A stretch of DNA of 64,000 nucleotides from Salinigranum rubrum (GTDB taxonomy: Archaea > Halobacteriota > Halobacteria > Halobacteriales > Haloferacaceae): NCBI RefSeq assembly GCF_002906575.1, contig NZ_CP026309.1:1178001-1242000 (forward strand), in the 5' to 3' direction. Within the stretch, counting starts at the first letter, position 1; each line of letters opens with the position of its first letter. The position numbers and the translations under genes were made by a program. The notes below the pieces were generated by a model. It made no database searches and was not told the DNA's origin. It saw only the letters and a program-made list of their open reading frames with translations. Positions 50,136-59,300 of the stretch are shown here, piece after piece.

Positions 50136-50929
50136 ACATCCTTCAGGTCGGATTCATCCTGGACTACGTCCCAGCCTGGCTGGGACCAACCCTGCTGTTG
50201 ATCGGGGTTGGAACAGTGGTAATTGGGTTCATATGGATGTCCGTTAAATCAACAGAGCGCGACGACACCCGCACACCATCTACTCTTGAATATAAGACTG
50301 CATTCCTCATAACGGGTGCGGGAATCTTGATGCTTGGACTGCACACATACCTCAATCACACGTTCATATTCGTAACTGGCGCACTAATGGCTGGGCGCTG
50401 GATCGAAGGAATAGCAGCCACAAAATTTGTTGCAAAGATTTCTGCATTTTTCTCTGATTCGAGTGGGAACAATAATGCCGTGAAGTCATACATCAAGAAA
50501 CGTGCTTATCGATTAGCAGGAGTATTGCTGTTTCTCATTCTCGCCGTATGGACCGCCATTTATGCAATAATTCTAGGCTTTGGAGAGGGCCAACCCGCTT
50601 TGCAACTGGCGCTCGTCTGGACAATAATCGTAGGCGCGCTCTCTCTGTTTGGATTGATGTGGAAACTGCGCGAGATCTATCTAATTCCTCTGGCTCGATT
50701 GAAAGGACTTGAACCCCAGCCTCTGCGTGTCTGGGTCCTGTTCGTAATGATGAACGCAATGGTTCTTGCCATCGTCGGCGCACAATTATACAATTTCCGA
50801 ATACTCGGAGTTGAATCGACCATTCAAGGTGTTCAGCTTGGTTTCTCAGCGCTCGATATCATCGTTCCTGTGATTGGTAATATTGTCTATGCGATTGCGT
50901 TCGTTGTAGGAATCAAAAAGATGTATTAA
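50132..50929 (+). CDS. AT-rich polytopic membrane protein, second of the pair, 265 aa
   Basis: ATG 50132 overlaps the previous stop. About six membrane helices, among them GPTLLLIGVGTVVIGFIWM, TAFLITGAGILMLGLHTYL, GVLLFLILAVWTAIYAIIL, LALVWTIIVGALSLFGLMW, MMNAMVLAIVGAQLYNF and DIIVPVIGNIVYAIAFVVG. A cytoplasmic stretch with KSYIKKRAYR lies in the middle. Codon use is distinctly AT-richer than in the terminase genes. Function unknown; the location between terminase subunits makes it a candidate superinfection-exclusion or defence gene. Confidence 0.65.
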   Translation: MNILQVGFILDYVPAWLGPTLLLIGVGTVVIGFIWMSVKSTERDDTRTPSTLEYKTAFLITGAGILMLGLHTYLNHTFIFVTGALMAGRWIEGIAATKFVAKISAFFSDSSGNNNAVKSYIKKRAYRLAGVLLFLILAVWTAIYAIILGFGEGQPALQLALVWTIIVGALSLFGLMWKLREIYLIPLARLKGLEPQPLRVWVLFVMMNAMVLAIVGAQLYNFRILGVESTIQGVQLGFSALDIIVPVIGNIVYAIAFVVGIKKMY

Positions 50930-50950
50930 TAGGAGACGGCCTGTTCGCAA

Positions 50951-51565
50951 TCATTGCTTGTTCTTTGCAGAACTTATCCACGCCTCTTTCATATTGCTGA
51001 GGACGTCGGCCGTCTGCGACTGCGGGTCGTCCAGGAGGCCGAGGTCCTTCAGCCACGCGCGCCGATCGCGAGAGAGCCGCGCCTGGCCCTTCGCGACGAC
51101 CGTCTCCTTGTACGTGTGGTACTCTCGCCCTGACTCGCTGACCTTCGTCTCCCGGTCGACCATCGGATGCCCCGAATCCAGCGGGTCGGGCTTCTCGATC
51201 GACCAGTGCTCGGCGTGGACGTGCTTCCCGTACGAGACGGCGATGCGGAAGAGTTCGGCCGCGTCGCCCGTCGTCGGCTCGCCGTGGAGGCGCTTGTACT
51301 TCTCCAGGTAGTCGTCGAAGATGTCGTCGACGAGCGCCTGGACGTCCGCATCAAGGACGTTCTGATAGAACGCGTTGACCTTCTTCGCTGTCAGGCCGTG
51401 TGTGGTGGCGTTCTGGTTCTCTTCGTGTGAGGAGCCGTCCGCGTTGGTCCCGCGGTGGTGCTTGCACTTCCCGTCAGCGAAGTCCGTCCCACGACCCGCC
51501 GGAGCCCCGCAGGGGTCCCCCTCGCGGTTCGTCCCGCCGTAGTCACCACAGGTCTCGTTGCTCAT
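50951..51565 (-). CDS. Terminase small subunit-like protein, 204 aa
   Basis: N-terminal zinc-knuckle CGDYGGTNREGDPCGAPAGRGTDFADGKCKHH is followed by NATTHGLTAKKVNAFYQ and a helical domain (DADVQALVDDIFDDYLEKYKRL). These features match haloarchaeal terminase small subunits, which bind the packaging site. It would normally be next to the large subunit; here a 1.3-kb rightward AT-rich module intervenes. Confidence 0.75.
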   Translation of the reverse strand: MSNETCGDYGGTNREGDPCGAPAGRGTDFADGKCKHHRGTNADGSSHEENQNATTHGLTAKKVNAFYQNVLDADVQALVDDIFDDYLEKYKRLHGEPTTGDAAELFRIAVSYGKHVHAEHWSIEKPDPLDSGHPMVDRETKVSESGREYHTYKETVVAKGQARLSRDRRAWLKDLGLLDDPQSQTADVLSNMKEAWISSAKNKQ

Positions 51566-51900
51566 GGATCAGGTGAGAGGGTCAGCACCCGGACGACGTC
51601 GCGGGCGGTCTGCAACTCCGCGTAGTCCTCGACGGGGTCGGGGACGTACACGAGCGGTTCGGCGTGGCGTGCCGCGCCGTACTCGGCAGCGTACAGCTGT
51701 GATTGGCCGACTGCCTCGGCGAGGTCGTCGGTGTCGTTCTCGACCTCGACTGCCCACGTTGCGGCGGGCCCGTGGGCGATGAAGTCCGGGATCCGCCCAC
51801 TGGGCAGCTCGGGCTCGCGGAAGACGTTGTCGTCGCCGAACCGGTCGGAGAGGTCGCCGGCGACGATGGGCATGAACGCTGCTTCGGCGATTCGACTCAT
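51562..51900 (-). CDS. PD-(D/E)XK nuclease-like protein, 112 aa
   Basis: GRIPDFIAHGPAATWAVEVEND has the PD...E-x-E/K order, and the C-terminal part (AVGQSQLYAAEYGAARHAEPLVYVPD) fits the helix and strand of that fold. Family usually has K as third residue but here E or N follows, so activity is uncertain. The start overlaps the preceding stop. Could act on viral DNA termini or host DNA. Confidence 0.5.
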   Translation of the reverse strand: MSRIAEAAFMPIVAGDLSDRFGDDNVFREPELPSGRIPDFIAHGPAATWAVEVENDTDDLAEAVGQSQLYAAEYGAARHAEPLVYVPDPVEDYAELQTARDVVRVLTLSPDP

Positions 51901-52010
51901 TGGGGCTGATGAGAGGCGTCGTGGGGGAGTGCCAGTCCGACTCGGTCGCCCGGTCGGCGGGACACTCCGTGCTGGCACTTCCGATACGGGTCGCCGTGGT
52001 GGTCGCTCAT
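51897..52010 (-). CDS. Tiny ORF, 37 aa
   Basis: ATGA overlaps at both ends join it with its neighbours. Sequence MSDHHGDPYRKCQHG holds one Cys and several His. Likely translated, function unknown. Confidence 0.45.
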   Translation of the reverse strand: MSDHHGDPYRKCQHGVSRRPGDRVGLALPHDASHQPQ

Positions 52011-53104
52011 GGCGCGTCGTACGTCACGGGGTCGACCTGCTCGCCGTCGACGCTGACGGTTACGACGTCCGGATTCGAGACCGACAGCGCGGTGAGTTCC
52101 CCCACGAACAGGAACGCATCGGTCCCGCCCTGGACCTCGCCAGCGGCTCCCCTCCCGCCAGCTGTAATCTCGTCGGTGTCGTCGAACGTCCCGATGTCAG
52201 GATGGGGACGGAGCGTCGTTGAGACCTGCAGTTCGTACGTCGACGCGTTCTCCTCGGCGGTTCCCTCGATGACGATGCTGTGGCGCTCTGCTCCTGGGTA
52301 TTCGGTGCCGAACTCTTCCTCCCCGTATCGTCTCCAGTCGGCGTACTGGTCAGCGTCTGCGTCCGAGTCTGACCCCGAGTCGCTCTGGGTCTGGATGGCC
52401 TGGTCCTTGTGGTGCTTGCAGCGCCCGGGATTCTGCGTCGCGTCGTCGTCTCTGCCCCAGCCGGCAGAGAGTCCACAGAGCTCGTCGTCGTCGTTGCGTC
52501 CGTTGCAGTTCTCACCTGGAGGCTGGGGTACCTCGGTCGTCCCCGTTGTGTCGTCATCGGAGTCGCCGGAGCCGTCGGATCCATCGGAGTCGTCTCCAGA
52601 GGCCTCGCGTTCAGGCGGCGGAGCCGTCCCGTCGAGCGTCTCGGGCATGAACGAGTCGACCAGGTCAAGCGGTGCGTTGCCCGGTCCGACGTCAGGCCAC
52701 GTGAACACGACCCCCTGGCCGCGAAGCGAGTCCCCGGCAGGAGTCTCGTAAGTTCCGGCGTCCTCGTCGACGACGATGGCGCTGTGTGTCGCGTCTTGGT
52801 CGAACAGTCGGTACTCGAACGGGAGGTCGAACGTCTCGGGCATGGTGTCTGAATCCTGTAGGTCGGCGTACTGATCGGAGCGGTACGGCTCGCGGATGTC
52901 CCAGGCGACGACGGCACCGTCATCGACGACGATGGAGCCGATGGGGTCTCCCGGGGCGATCGCGTCGGAGTCGACGGCCTCCCGGAGCGTCGGCCACAGC
53001 GCCCACAGCGAACCGTCGGTACTGAGGTCCGAAACGTGGGCGACGGCGATGCCGAGGGAGCCGTCGCGCTCCCGGCCGACGAGGAGGTGCCGGTCGCGAC
53101 TCAT
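52007..53104 (-). CDS. Acidic protein with zinc-knuckle shared with TerS, 365 aa
   Basis: Starts at ATG 53104. N-terminal beta domain (HLLVGRERDGSLGIAVAHVSD, VVDDGAVVAWDI). Two low-complexity Asp/Ser linkers flank a zinc-knuckle: CNGRNDDDELCGLSAGWGRDDDATQNPGRCKHH, which matches the N-terminal motif of the terminase small subunit (C...CG-AG-GR...G-CKHH). A C-terminal beta domain (HSIVIEGTAEENASTYELQVSTTL...GTDAFLFVGELTALSV) follows. Role unknown; a DNA-packaging or binding accessory is plausible from the shared knuckle. Confidence 0.6.
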   Translation of the reverse strand: MSRDRHLLVGRERDGSLGIAVAHVSDLSTDGSLWALWPTLREAVDSDAIAPGDPIGSIVVDDGAVVAWDIREPYRSDQYADLQDSDTMPETFDLPFEYRLFDQDATHSAIVVDEDAGTYETPAGDSLRGQGVVFTWPDVGPGNAPLDLVDSFMPETLDGTAPPPEREASGDDSDGSDGSGDSDDDTTGTTEVPQPPGENCNGRNDDDELCGLSAGWGRDDDATQNPGRCKHHKDQAIQTQSDSGSDSDADADQYADWRRYGEEEFGTEYPGAERHSIVIEGTAEENASTYELQVSTTLRPHPDIGTFDDTDEITAGGRGAAGEVQGGTDAFLFVGELTALSVSNPDVVTVSVDGEQVDPVTYDAP

Positions 53105-53460
53105 CGGCGGTCGTGGTAGTAATCGACTTCGCGGCGGATCTCTCGGTCGACGCGGAGGTGTGTCGTGAGTACGAGACTCCCGTCGTCGACGACGCGGAGT
53201 GTCAGCGCGTCGTTGGGGCGGATGTAGTACTGGCACCGGCGCCGGGTATCCGGCCGCAGTTTACTGTCGGTCTCCTCGATGAGACACGCCGTATGCAGCT
53301 CGTCCAGTGCTCGGTAGACCGTCGCTTGCGGCATGCCCTCGTCGATGAAGTCCTGTGCACACCCCGGCTCGTCGAGTGCGCGCCAGATTTCGAGGGCGAT
53401 TCCATCCCCGAGCTCCAACGCATCGATGACGGCCTGGGGGTCGAGGTCGCTACGCGTCAT
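53101..53460 (-). CDS. Winged-helix DNA-binding protein, 119 aa
   Basis: ALELGDGIALEIWRALDEPGCAQDFIDEGMPQATVYRALDELHTACLIEETDSK is a winged helix with recognition helix ATVYRALDELHTACL. The C-terminal strand and helix are possible dimer elements. Lies in the middle of the early operon and overlaps its neighbours, so it may regulate the switch to late expression. Confidence 0.7.
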   Translation of the reverse strand: MTRSDLDPQAVIDALELGDGIALEIWRALDEPGCAQDFIDEGMPQATVYRALDELHTACLIEETDSKLRPDTRRRCQYYIRPNDALTLRVVDDGSLVLTTHLRVDREIRREVDYYHDRR

Positions 53461-53704
53461 CTATCGGGAGGTCCAGCGACGCGAACCAGTCGGCGTCAGG
53501 GAGTGATGCGACGTCCTCGTTGACGCCCGCGCTCTCGACGGCGTCCAACTGCATGGTCGCCGCGAACTCCTCGATCGACGGATAGACTACCGCCGTCGCG
53601 ACGAGGCCGTCATCGCGGACCCAGACGACGACTTCGCGCTCGCCGTCGCGCCACTGGTATTCATCGCCCGGTGCTGGATCGCTGGGGTCAGGCGTATCAC
53701 TCAT
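53450..53704 (-). CDS. Small acidic protein, 84 aa
   Basis: Beta strands YQWRDGEREVVVWVRDDGLVATAVVY form a short sheet, with an acidic helix (SIEEFAATMQLDAVESAG). No cysteines. Small early protein of unknown function. Confidence 0.55.
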   Translation of the reverse strand: MSDTPDPSDPAPGDEYQWRDGEREVVVWVRDDGLVATAVVYPSIEEFAATMQLDAVESAGVNEDVASLPDADWFASLDLPIDDA

Positions 53705-53716
53705 GGTCGGGGGTGG

Positions 53717-53935
53717 TCAGACCTCGAACGCGTCGCGGTACTCCCGCGCCACGTCGTCGTGAGGATCGCGGATGATGCCGACGTGGTCGCAGCCTGTACA
53801 GCGGAAGACGGCGAAGTCGGCGTCGGGGGCGTCGAACACTCGCAGGAGCGTCCAGTCCCACGCCGGGCAGTGCCGACACGCCGGAAGCTCGCCGTAGCGA
53901 CGATGGGTATCGGGGCCGACGGAGCGTCTGGTCAT
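53717..53935 (-). CDS. Zinc-ribbon protein, 72 aa
   Basis: Start at ATG 53935, overlapping the previous stop. CRHCPAWDWTLLRVFDAPDADFAVFRCTGCDHVGII is a four-cysteine zinc ribbon. The longer frame upstream is arginine-rich and rejected. Early operon, function unknown. Confidence 0.65.
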   Translation of the reverse strand: MTRRSVGPDTHRRYGELPACRHCPAWDWTLLRVFDAPDADFAVFRCTGCDHVGIIRDPHDDVAREYRDAFEV

Positions 53936-54462
53936 CCGTGGGCGTGGGCGCCGAACTGATGGACGAGCTGGTCGAACGGGACGGTCACGAGGAGGATGCC
54001 GAACGCGATTCCGACCAGCGCCATCCGGATCGTCGCACCGATGAGCCACTCGGGCTTGACCGGGCTCTTCCGCGGGATCGACGAGGCCGCGCCCGTCGCG
54101 AGGCCGATGAGGATGCGGACGGCGTTCTCCTCGAGGAGCGTGGGGTCGTGCGCGAGCGTGTGGCCGACGATGATGCCGACCATGAGTCCCGCCCACGCCT
54201 GCGGCGGGACGTCGTAGTCGCCGTCGTCGTCGGGGTCCCGCGGTGTGAGGCCGTTCAGCGCCGTCTTCAGTCGGCGAGCGAACCGTCGCGGCGACTGGCG
54301 TGTCCGACCGTGGATGTCGTGGCCCGTCCCCCCAGCGTGACCGCGAAGCGAGGGCAGCGTGTCGAACGTCTTCCCGCACTCCGCACAGCGATGACCCTCG
54401 TCAGCGTCTCCACCGTCGGCCCGTCGGCGTGACGGCTCGACTTCGTCGGTGCCGTCGAGCAT
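53932..54462 (-). CDS. C2H2 zinc-finger membrane protein, 176 aa
   Basis: HRCAECGKTFDTLPSLRGHAGGTGHD is a C2H2 finger near residue 25. The C-terminal half has two or three membrane helices (WAGLMVGIIVGHTLAH; AVRILIGLATGAASSI; IRMALVGIAFGILLVTVPF). The fusion of a finger and membrane helices is unusual and may tether DNA or a protein at the membrane. Confidence 0.65.
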   Translation of the reverse strand: MLDGTDEVEPSRRRADGGDADEGHRCAECGKTFDTLPSLRGHAGGTGHDIHGRTRQSPRRFARRLKTALNGLTPRDPDDDGDYDVPPQAWAGLMVGIIVGHTLAHDPTLLEENAVRILIGLATGAASSIPRKSPVKPEWLIGATIRMALVGIAFGILLVTVPFDQLVHQFGAHAHG

Positions 54463-54465
54463 CCG

Positions 54466-54693
54466 TCACGGAGCCTCCGTGGGCGACCACGCGCCGTCGA
54501 CAGCTGTCGAGACGCTGAGCGCCGGGGCGGCGAACTCCGACGCGGGGGCCGTCAGCGAACAGTCCGCACAGTGCATCCGGCGCTCCGGGGCGGGTTCGTC
54601 TGCGTCCCGGGAGAGGACGCACATGCGACACTCGTTTCTGTTCCCGCATCCGGGACAGCGGAACCGGTCGGAGTGGATTCGTGGTCGTGGCAT
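54466..54693 (-). CDS. Multi-cysteine zinc protein, 75 aa
   Basis: Start at ATG 54693 (MPRPRIHSDRF). CPGCGNRNECRMC and CADCSLTA give two or three metal knuckles. Directly adjoins the membrane protein on each side of the operon. Function unknown. Confidence 0.6.
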   Translation of the reverse strand: MPRPRIHSDRFRCPGCGNRNECRMCVLSRDADEPAPERRMHCADCSLTAPASEFAAPALSVSTAVDGAWSPTEAP

Positions 54694-54695
54694 GG

Positions 54696-54959
54696 TTACT
54701 CCTCGTCGGTGTTGTCGAAATCTCGACTTTCGAGCGGATGTTCCGGGAGTTCGACGTCGATACCTTCCTTCGCGGCGATCTCTTTGGTCAGATTGTAGTT
54801 GACGACCACCGCGGACCACACCTCTTGATGTTCTTCGCGCCGTTCATCGCGTGATTCGCGGATTTCTCGGGTGACGGTTCGGACGCCCCACCCGCCGACG
54901 GCGAGAACGAGCGTGACCGAGGCACCGATGAGTGCCGCGACGATAGTGGGTGATACCAT
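54696..54959 (-). CDS. Membrane protein with coiled-coil tail, 87 aa
   Basis: Start at ATG 54959. One N-terminal helix (SPTIVAALIGASVTLVLAVGGWGV) then a charged coil (REIRESRDERREEHQEVWSAVVVNYNLTKEIAAKEGIDV). The layout resembles small viral membrane proteins, including some holin-like ones, but position in the early operon and no lysis partner argue against a firm name. Confidence 0.55.
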   Translation of the reverse strand: MVSPTIVAALIGASVTLVLAVGGWGVRTVTREIRESRDERREEHQEVWSAVVVNYNLTKEIAAKEGIDVELPEHPLESRDFDNTDEE

Positions 54960-55354
54960 TCGAAAGAAGCCGCTGCCCACGATTTGAACAGTGGGACTGG
55001 AGTCCAACGCTTACCGGTTGTCCCGGCAGTCCTAGTCTTTCTCCAGCGCAACCAGCCAGCGGCAAGGCGGGCCGATGATACGCGAGTACGCTCTCTTGAG
55101 CGAGGGAACAGAAGCGTGAGTAGTGGGCCGATACCAACCTACCCGAGATGTCCGTCGGTCTGACGATGCCCGCTCGTGCGACGATACAACCCTCACTCGT
55201 GCCTTTCCAGGCCACGTCATCGGTCATCGGGGCTGCGGTTGCGTCGGGTCTCGTGCGAGCCTGTAGTGCAGACGGCCACGCTTCGACGACGGGAGCACGC
55301 GATCCAGGCGAATATCCGGAGTCGAGTCAGGCCGGTGACCTCCTACAGGATTGC
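54960..55354. other. 395-bp gap without a supported gene
   Basis: No frame with haloarchaeal-like acidic composition in either strand. Short ORFs here are basic. It could hold a promoter for the following early genes or a regulatory RNA, but I see no convincing motif. Confidence 0.4.
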
Positions 55355-56035
55355 CTACCCGTACAGCGCCGTACCGATCACGAGTTCCCAGTCACGCCCG
55401 TGGTCGCGAAGCGCGTCTCGCAACTGCGGCCACGAGGGCGGGCTGTTCAGCGTTCCCTCGGCAGCGAGCGTCCGCAGACAGCCGAGCAGCGAGACGATAG
55501 TCTGCTCGAGGTCGACCGCTTCGAGGATCTCGTCGCGATTCTTGGGATCGGTGTTCCCACACTCACACCCCCACCGGAGCGCGGCCGGGACGGCGACGAC
55601 CTGCCGGCGGTCGACCGAGTCGTCGTCGACGACGGCCCGCTTCAGGTCACGGAGGCCCTTCTCCATGTGCTCGGTCGGGTACTGGTAGCCGATGAGGCAG
55701 TCCTTCTTGACGTCCTCGTCGCCGCGTCCACGTGGGCCCTCGACCTTCAGTTCGGTTCCCCACGGCGGTTTTTCCACCGTCTTCACGACGCGGAAGCAGG
55801 TGGCACAGAGGGTGTGGTCGCTCTCGATGGCGTTCAGTGCCTTCCGGCCCTTGTATCGACGGAAACACTCGAACGAACAGAACGAGTCCCGGATCGCGGT
55901 CTCCTCGTCCGTCTCCTCGTCGCAGAATCCACACGTGATGGTGTCACTGGACTCCGACCGCCGCTCTCGCAGGGCCAGCAGATCCGCGGTCGATGCAGCT
56001 GTCGGTGTATCATCGGAATCGCTTGCAAGAGACAT
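55355..56035 (-). CDS. Zinc-finger protein, 226 aa
   Basis: CGFCDEETDEETAIRDSFCSFECFRRY is a CxxC...CxxxC zinc site reminiscent of FCS/MYM-like knuckles. A second site (CATCFRVVK, then GCECGN) follows. The C-terminal 60 residues are helical (EQTIVSLLGCLRTLAAEGT). I recall similar proteins next to replication genes of haloviruses, but function is not known. Confidence 0.65.
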   Translation of the reverse strand: MSLASDSDDTPTAASTADLLALRERRSESSDTITCGFCDEETDEETAIRDSFCSFECFRRYKGRKALNAIESDHTLCATCFRVVKTVEKPPWGTELKVEGPRGRGDEDVKKDCLIGYQYPTEHMEKGLRDLKRAVVDDDSVDRRQVVAVPAALRWGCECGNTDPKNRDEILEAVDLEQTIVSLLGCLRTLAAEGTLNSPPSWPQLRDALRDHGRDWELVIGTALYG

Positions 56036-56124
56036 AGTCGGAGCTGTGAACCCACGCCGCTGCCAACGACGCAGGCGGAACGGCAGGCAGAGGCCGCTGG
56101 GTCGGCGTGCCGGTTGCCGAAACG

Positions 56125-56397
56125 TCAGCGCTGGCGAGAGTTAGAAGTGTGGGAATGCGCCAGGCTGGCGACTATCTGTCTGAGGTCCCCGGATTCGCGG
56201 AGGAGAACCACATACCCCCGTTCTTCGAGGCGACTGAGCGCCCGATCGAGGGTGCGCTCGGCGACGTCGACGCGGTCGTCCTGGAGGAGCGCCTGCCGGG
56301 TGACCGGTTCGCGCTCGGCGATGACGTGGTAGACCCAGCGGTCGCTGTTGGTGAGCTCCGGATCGGCGTCCGGATGCTCGGCCGACACCGGGATCAT
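56125..56397 (-). CDS. Winged-helix protein, 90 aa
   Basis: DRWVYHVIAEREPVTRQALLQDDRVDVAERTLDRALSRLEERGYVVLL is a winged-helix domain with recognition helix ERTLDRALSRLEERGY. Start overlaps the stop of the primase-helicase gene (ATGA), so it is likely co-translated. It probably regulates replication or early genes. Confidence 0.7.
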   Translation of the reverse strand: MIPVSAEHPDADPELTNSDRWVYHVIAEREPVTRQALLQDDRVDVAERTLDRALSRLEERGYVVLLRESGDLRQIVASLAHSHTSNSRQR

Positions 56398-59300
56398 CCC
56401 CCTGCAGCGTCCTCGGATTCGGTCTGCGATGGGGGCCAGATGGTGGGCGGTCGGTCCTCGTCAGCAGCAGTGGCGGTTGTGGGCTCTCGTGTCGGGAGTG
56501 GTGGGTCCGAAATCGCCAACGACCACGTATAGGACTCCAATACGTGAGCGTTGGCGGTCTCCAGGTCGACGACACCACTGTTCGGCAGGCCGCTGTCGGC
56601 GTACAGCGTCGCCCCGTGACTCCCCACGCCCTCGAATGCCTGGACCGCGCCCAGCTCCTCTAGGCGACGCAGCGTCCGCCGGGCGTGCTCTTTCGAACAG
56701 CCGACCTCGTCGGCGAGCTCCCGTGTCGACGGCCGGGCACCCGCGGCCCGCAGCGCCTCGACGATGGCGCGCTGCGTGTCGGTGAACGTCCACTGAACGC
56801 CGTCGACCTGGACGTCGGCGAAGTCCGTGGGCATCGCGTCCGTCCGGACGAACACCGTGGCGTGGCTCTCGGGGTCGTCGGGGTTCCGCGCGTACCGGCC
56901 GGCAGCCTGGGCGGTGTGGTTCTCGCGAACGCTCGCGAGGATCGCCGCGGCGGTGTCGGCATCGGGGCCGACGAACCCCCGGCCGTGGGCCCGCTCGGCC
57001 TCACCGTCGACGTCGATCGTCTCGGGCTCGGCCTCGAGGTCCAGTTCCGCTAGCAGGTCGACGACGTAGTCGTCGCCGGGGTCGATGCACCCCTCGATGA
57101 GACCGACCGCCTCGTTGGCGAAGTCGTTCCGGGACTTCTCCTCGCCGTAGTGCATGGTCGCCGGGTGACGGACCCCGGCCTCGTCGAGGATCGTCGCGAA
57201 CTGTTCCTCGACAGCGCTGGTGGTGATGCCGGTCTGGAAGTCCTCGCCGTACGTCTCTCGGAGGTGCTCGACGAGCGTCCGCACCTGGTCGGGCTTGAAG
57301 TACTCGCCGCTCGCGAGCGGCCGGGTCGCGTCGCCGACCTGGACGACACGGAGCCCGCGCTCGTACCGCCGCCACAGCTGACGTGCCTCGGGGTCGAGCA
57401 CTTCGGTGGTGTCGATGTAGGGAACGGTGTTGACCGCCCAGACGGGCTGTGCGGGGTGGGCGTCCAAGCCGATCACGCTGCGGGCCTGGCTCATATCCGG
57501 TGCCGTCCGCACCGTCCGGATGGCGTTCTCGGTGTCGAGGGTGACGGTCACCCACTCACGATTCCAGGCGTCGTCGTCCGCGACGCCGGCGTCGAGCCGC
57601 GGGGGTTCATGGGGTGTTTTCCCGACGCGTCGTCCGTTGCCTCTCTCCTCGGCGTGGAAGATGGCTCTCGCGAGCGCTGGCGCCAGGGTATGTGCGTCGG
57701 GGTGCTCGAAGTACCACTCGCGGTCGGGCTGGAACTCCAGACAGCGCTGCAGTTGCTCCCGTTCGGCCGCGGCGTCGTCGCCCCAGCCGTCGTACAGCGA
57801 CAGCTGGACGAACGACTCCCAGGTGGTCACGGGGGCGTCGGCCGCCTTGAGGAAGGCAGTGACGGCGCGCTCGATGCGCTCCTTCTCGAGGTCCGCGGTG
57901 AAATCGGGCTCCTCGTCGATCACGAGGTTCGTCCGCATCCGTAGCGAGGGGACGTGGGCGAACGGGTGCGTTGCGATGACCAGCGCGAGATTCCCGTTCT
58001 CACGCTTCGACCGGAGACGGTCCCACTGTGCGATCGCCGGGCAGACTCCGGAGTCTCCGTCGTCGAAGTCACCGGCGTCCTCGTCGTACGTGGTGGACGT
58101 CGACCGACAGCAGGGCAGTTCCGCACCCTGGTCGTTGTGCTCTTCGAGGAACCGGTGCGCAGCCGAGAAGGCGATGCCGCGGCCCTCACACATCTGCTGG
58201 AGCCAGCGACTCGCGGGCGTGCCGCGCATGGTGATCGCGATTCGCTCGTCGGCTGCCTCAGCCACGTGCTGGGGGTCGTGATCACCGGCCGCGACCGGGC
58301 ACGCTTCGTGCCTGGACTGCAGCGCGAAGTAGTTGACCCCGGCCTCGTCGGCGGCTTCGATGGCCTCGTCGCGAGCGTCCCGAGTCGCTGAAAGGTGCAC
58401 GACCGGCTGCTCGCCGGTCACGGTCTCGTACTGGGGGCTATCCCAGGCGGTCGTCGCGATGGTGTGGGACTTCCCGAGCGATGTGGGCGCGTCGACGACG
58501 GTCTCGTCCTCGTGTCGCATCGCGTTTGAGATCGTCGCGAACAGTTTCTCCCGGGCTTCACGGGTAGTCGGCCACTCCAGCCCACGCTTCTTCGCCGCGC
58601 GTCGGCGTTCGGCGTGCGGGAGGGCATCCAAGTGCTCCAGCGGGAGCGTGCTGGTGGGCTGGCCGTCGACGTCGTCGTCCTCCAGGAAGGCGGCGTCGAG
58701 AAGCGGGTGGGTGTCGTCGTCGCGGTTCTCGCCATCCTCGTCTCGCGCGCCGGATTCGTACTGCGGGACATCGAACCCGAGTTCGCGAAGGCGCTCGATG
58801 CCGCGCCACCACAGCTGACCGCGGGCGGCGCGTGGGGACGCGCTTCGGTGGGACATCTCGCCGGCGTCGATGAGGGCCATGACGACCGGACCGCCGTAGC
58901 CCCCCTCGTCGCCGGTGTCCTGCCAGATACGGTCGTCGACGATGTTCGCCGTCCCGCGGGCGTTGGGCCCCCAGGTCGGCGCGAACGCACGGTAGCCGTC
59001 GCTCGTCGAGGCGCTGTCGTTCCAGGCGGCGACGATGGTCCGCTCGGCGACGTCGCGCGCGTCGAGCCGGTCGAGCGCAGCGAAGATGTCTCGGATGTCG
59101 TCGGTGGTCTCCGTCGACGTCGACGCGCTCGGCTCGTACTCGGCGAGGTCGTAGTCGGACCGGTCGGTCGAGACGTCTTCGCGAGCTCGCTCACGACTGG
59201 CGGTCGCGACCTCGTCGTTCGCCTCCAGGAGCACGTCGAGGACGTCGGCGGACCACTCGCGAACCTCGGTCGGTGTCTCGGGGACGTGGTCGCCGGTCAT

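Noticed and set aside
56053-56109. CACGCCG/CGGCGTG dyad near the zinc-protein gene
   Set aside because: Arms are short and 43 bases apart in a very GC-rich stretch, so chance is likely.
55148-56332. 394-residue plus-strand ORF
   Set aside because: Its second half is antisense to the 226-residue zinc protein and the first half has no coding character.
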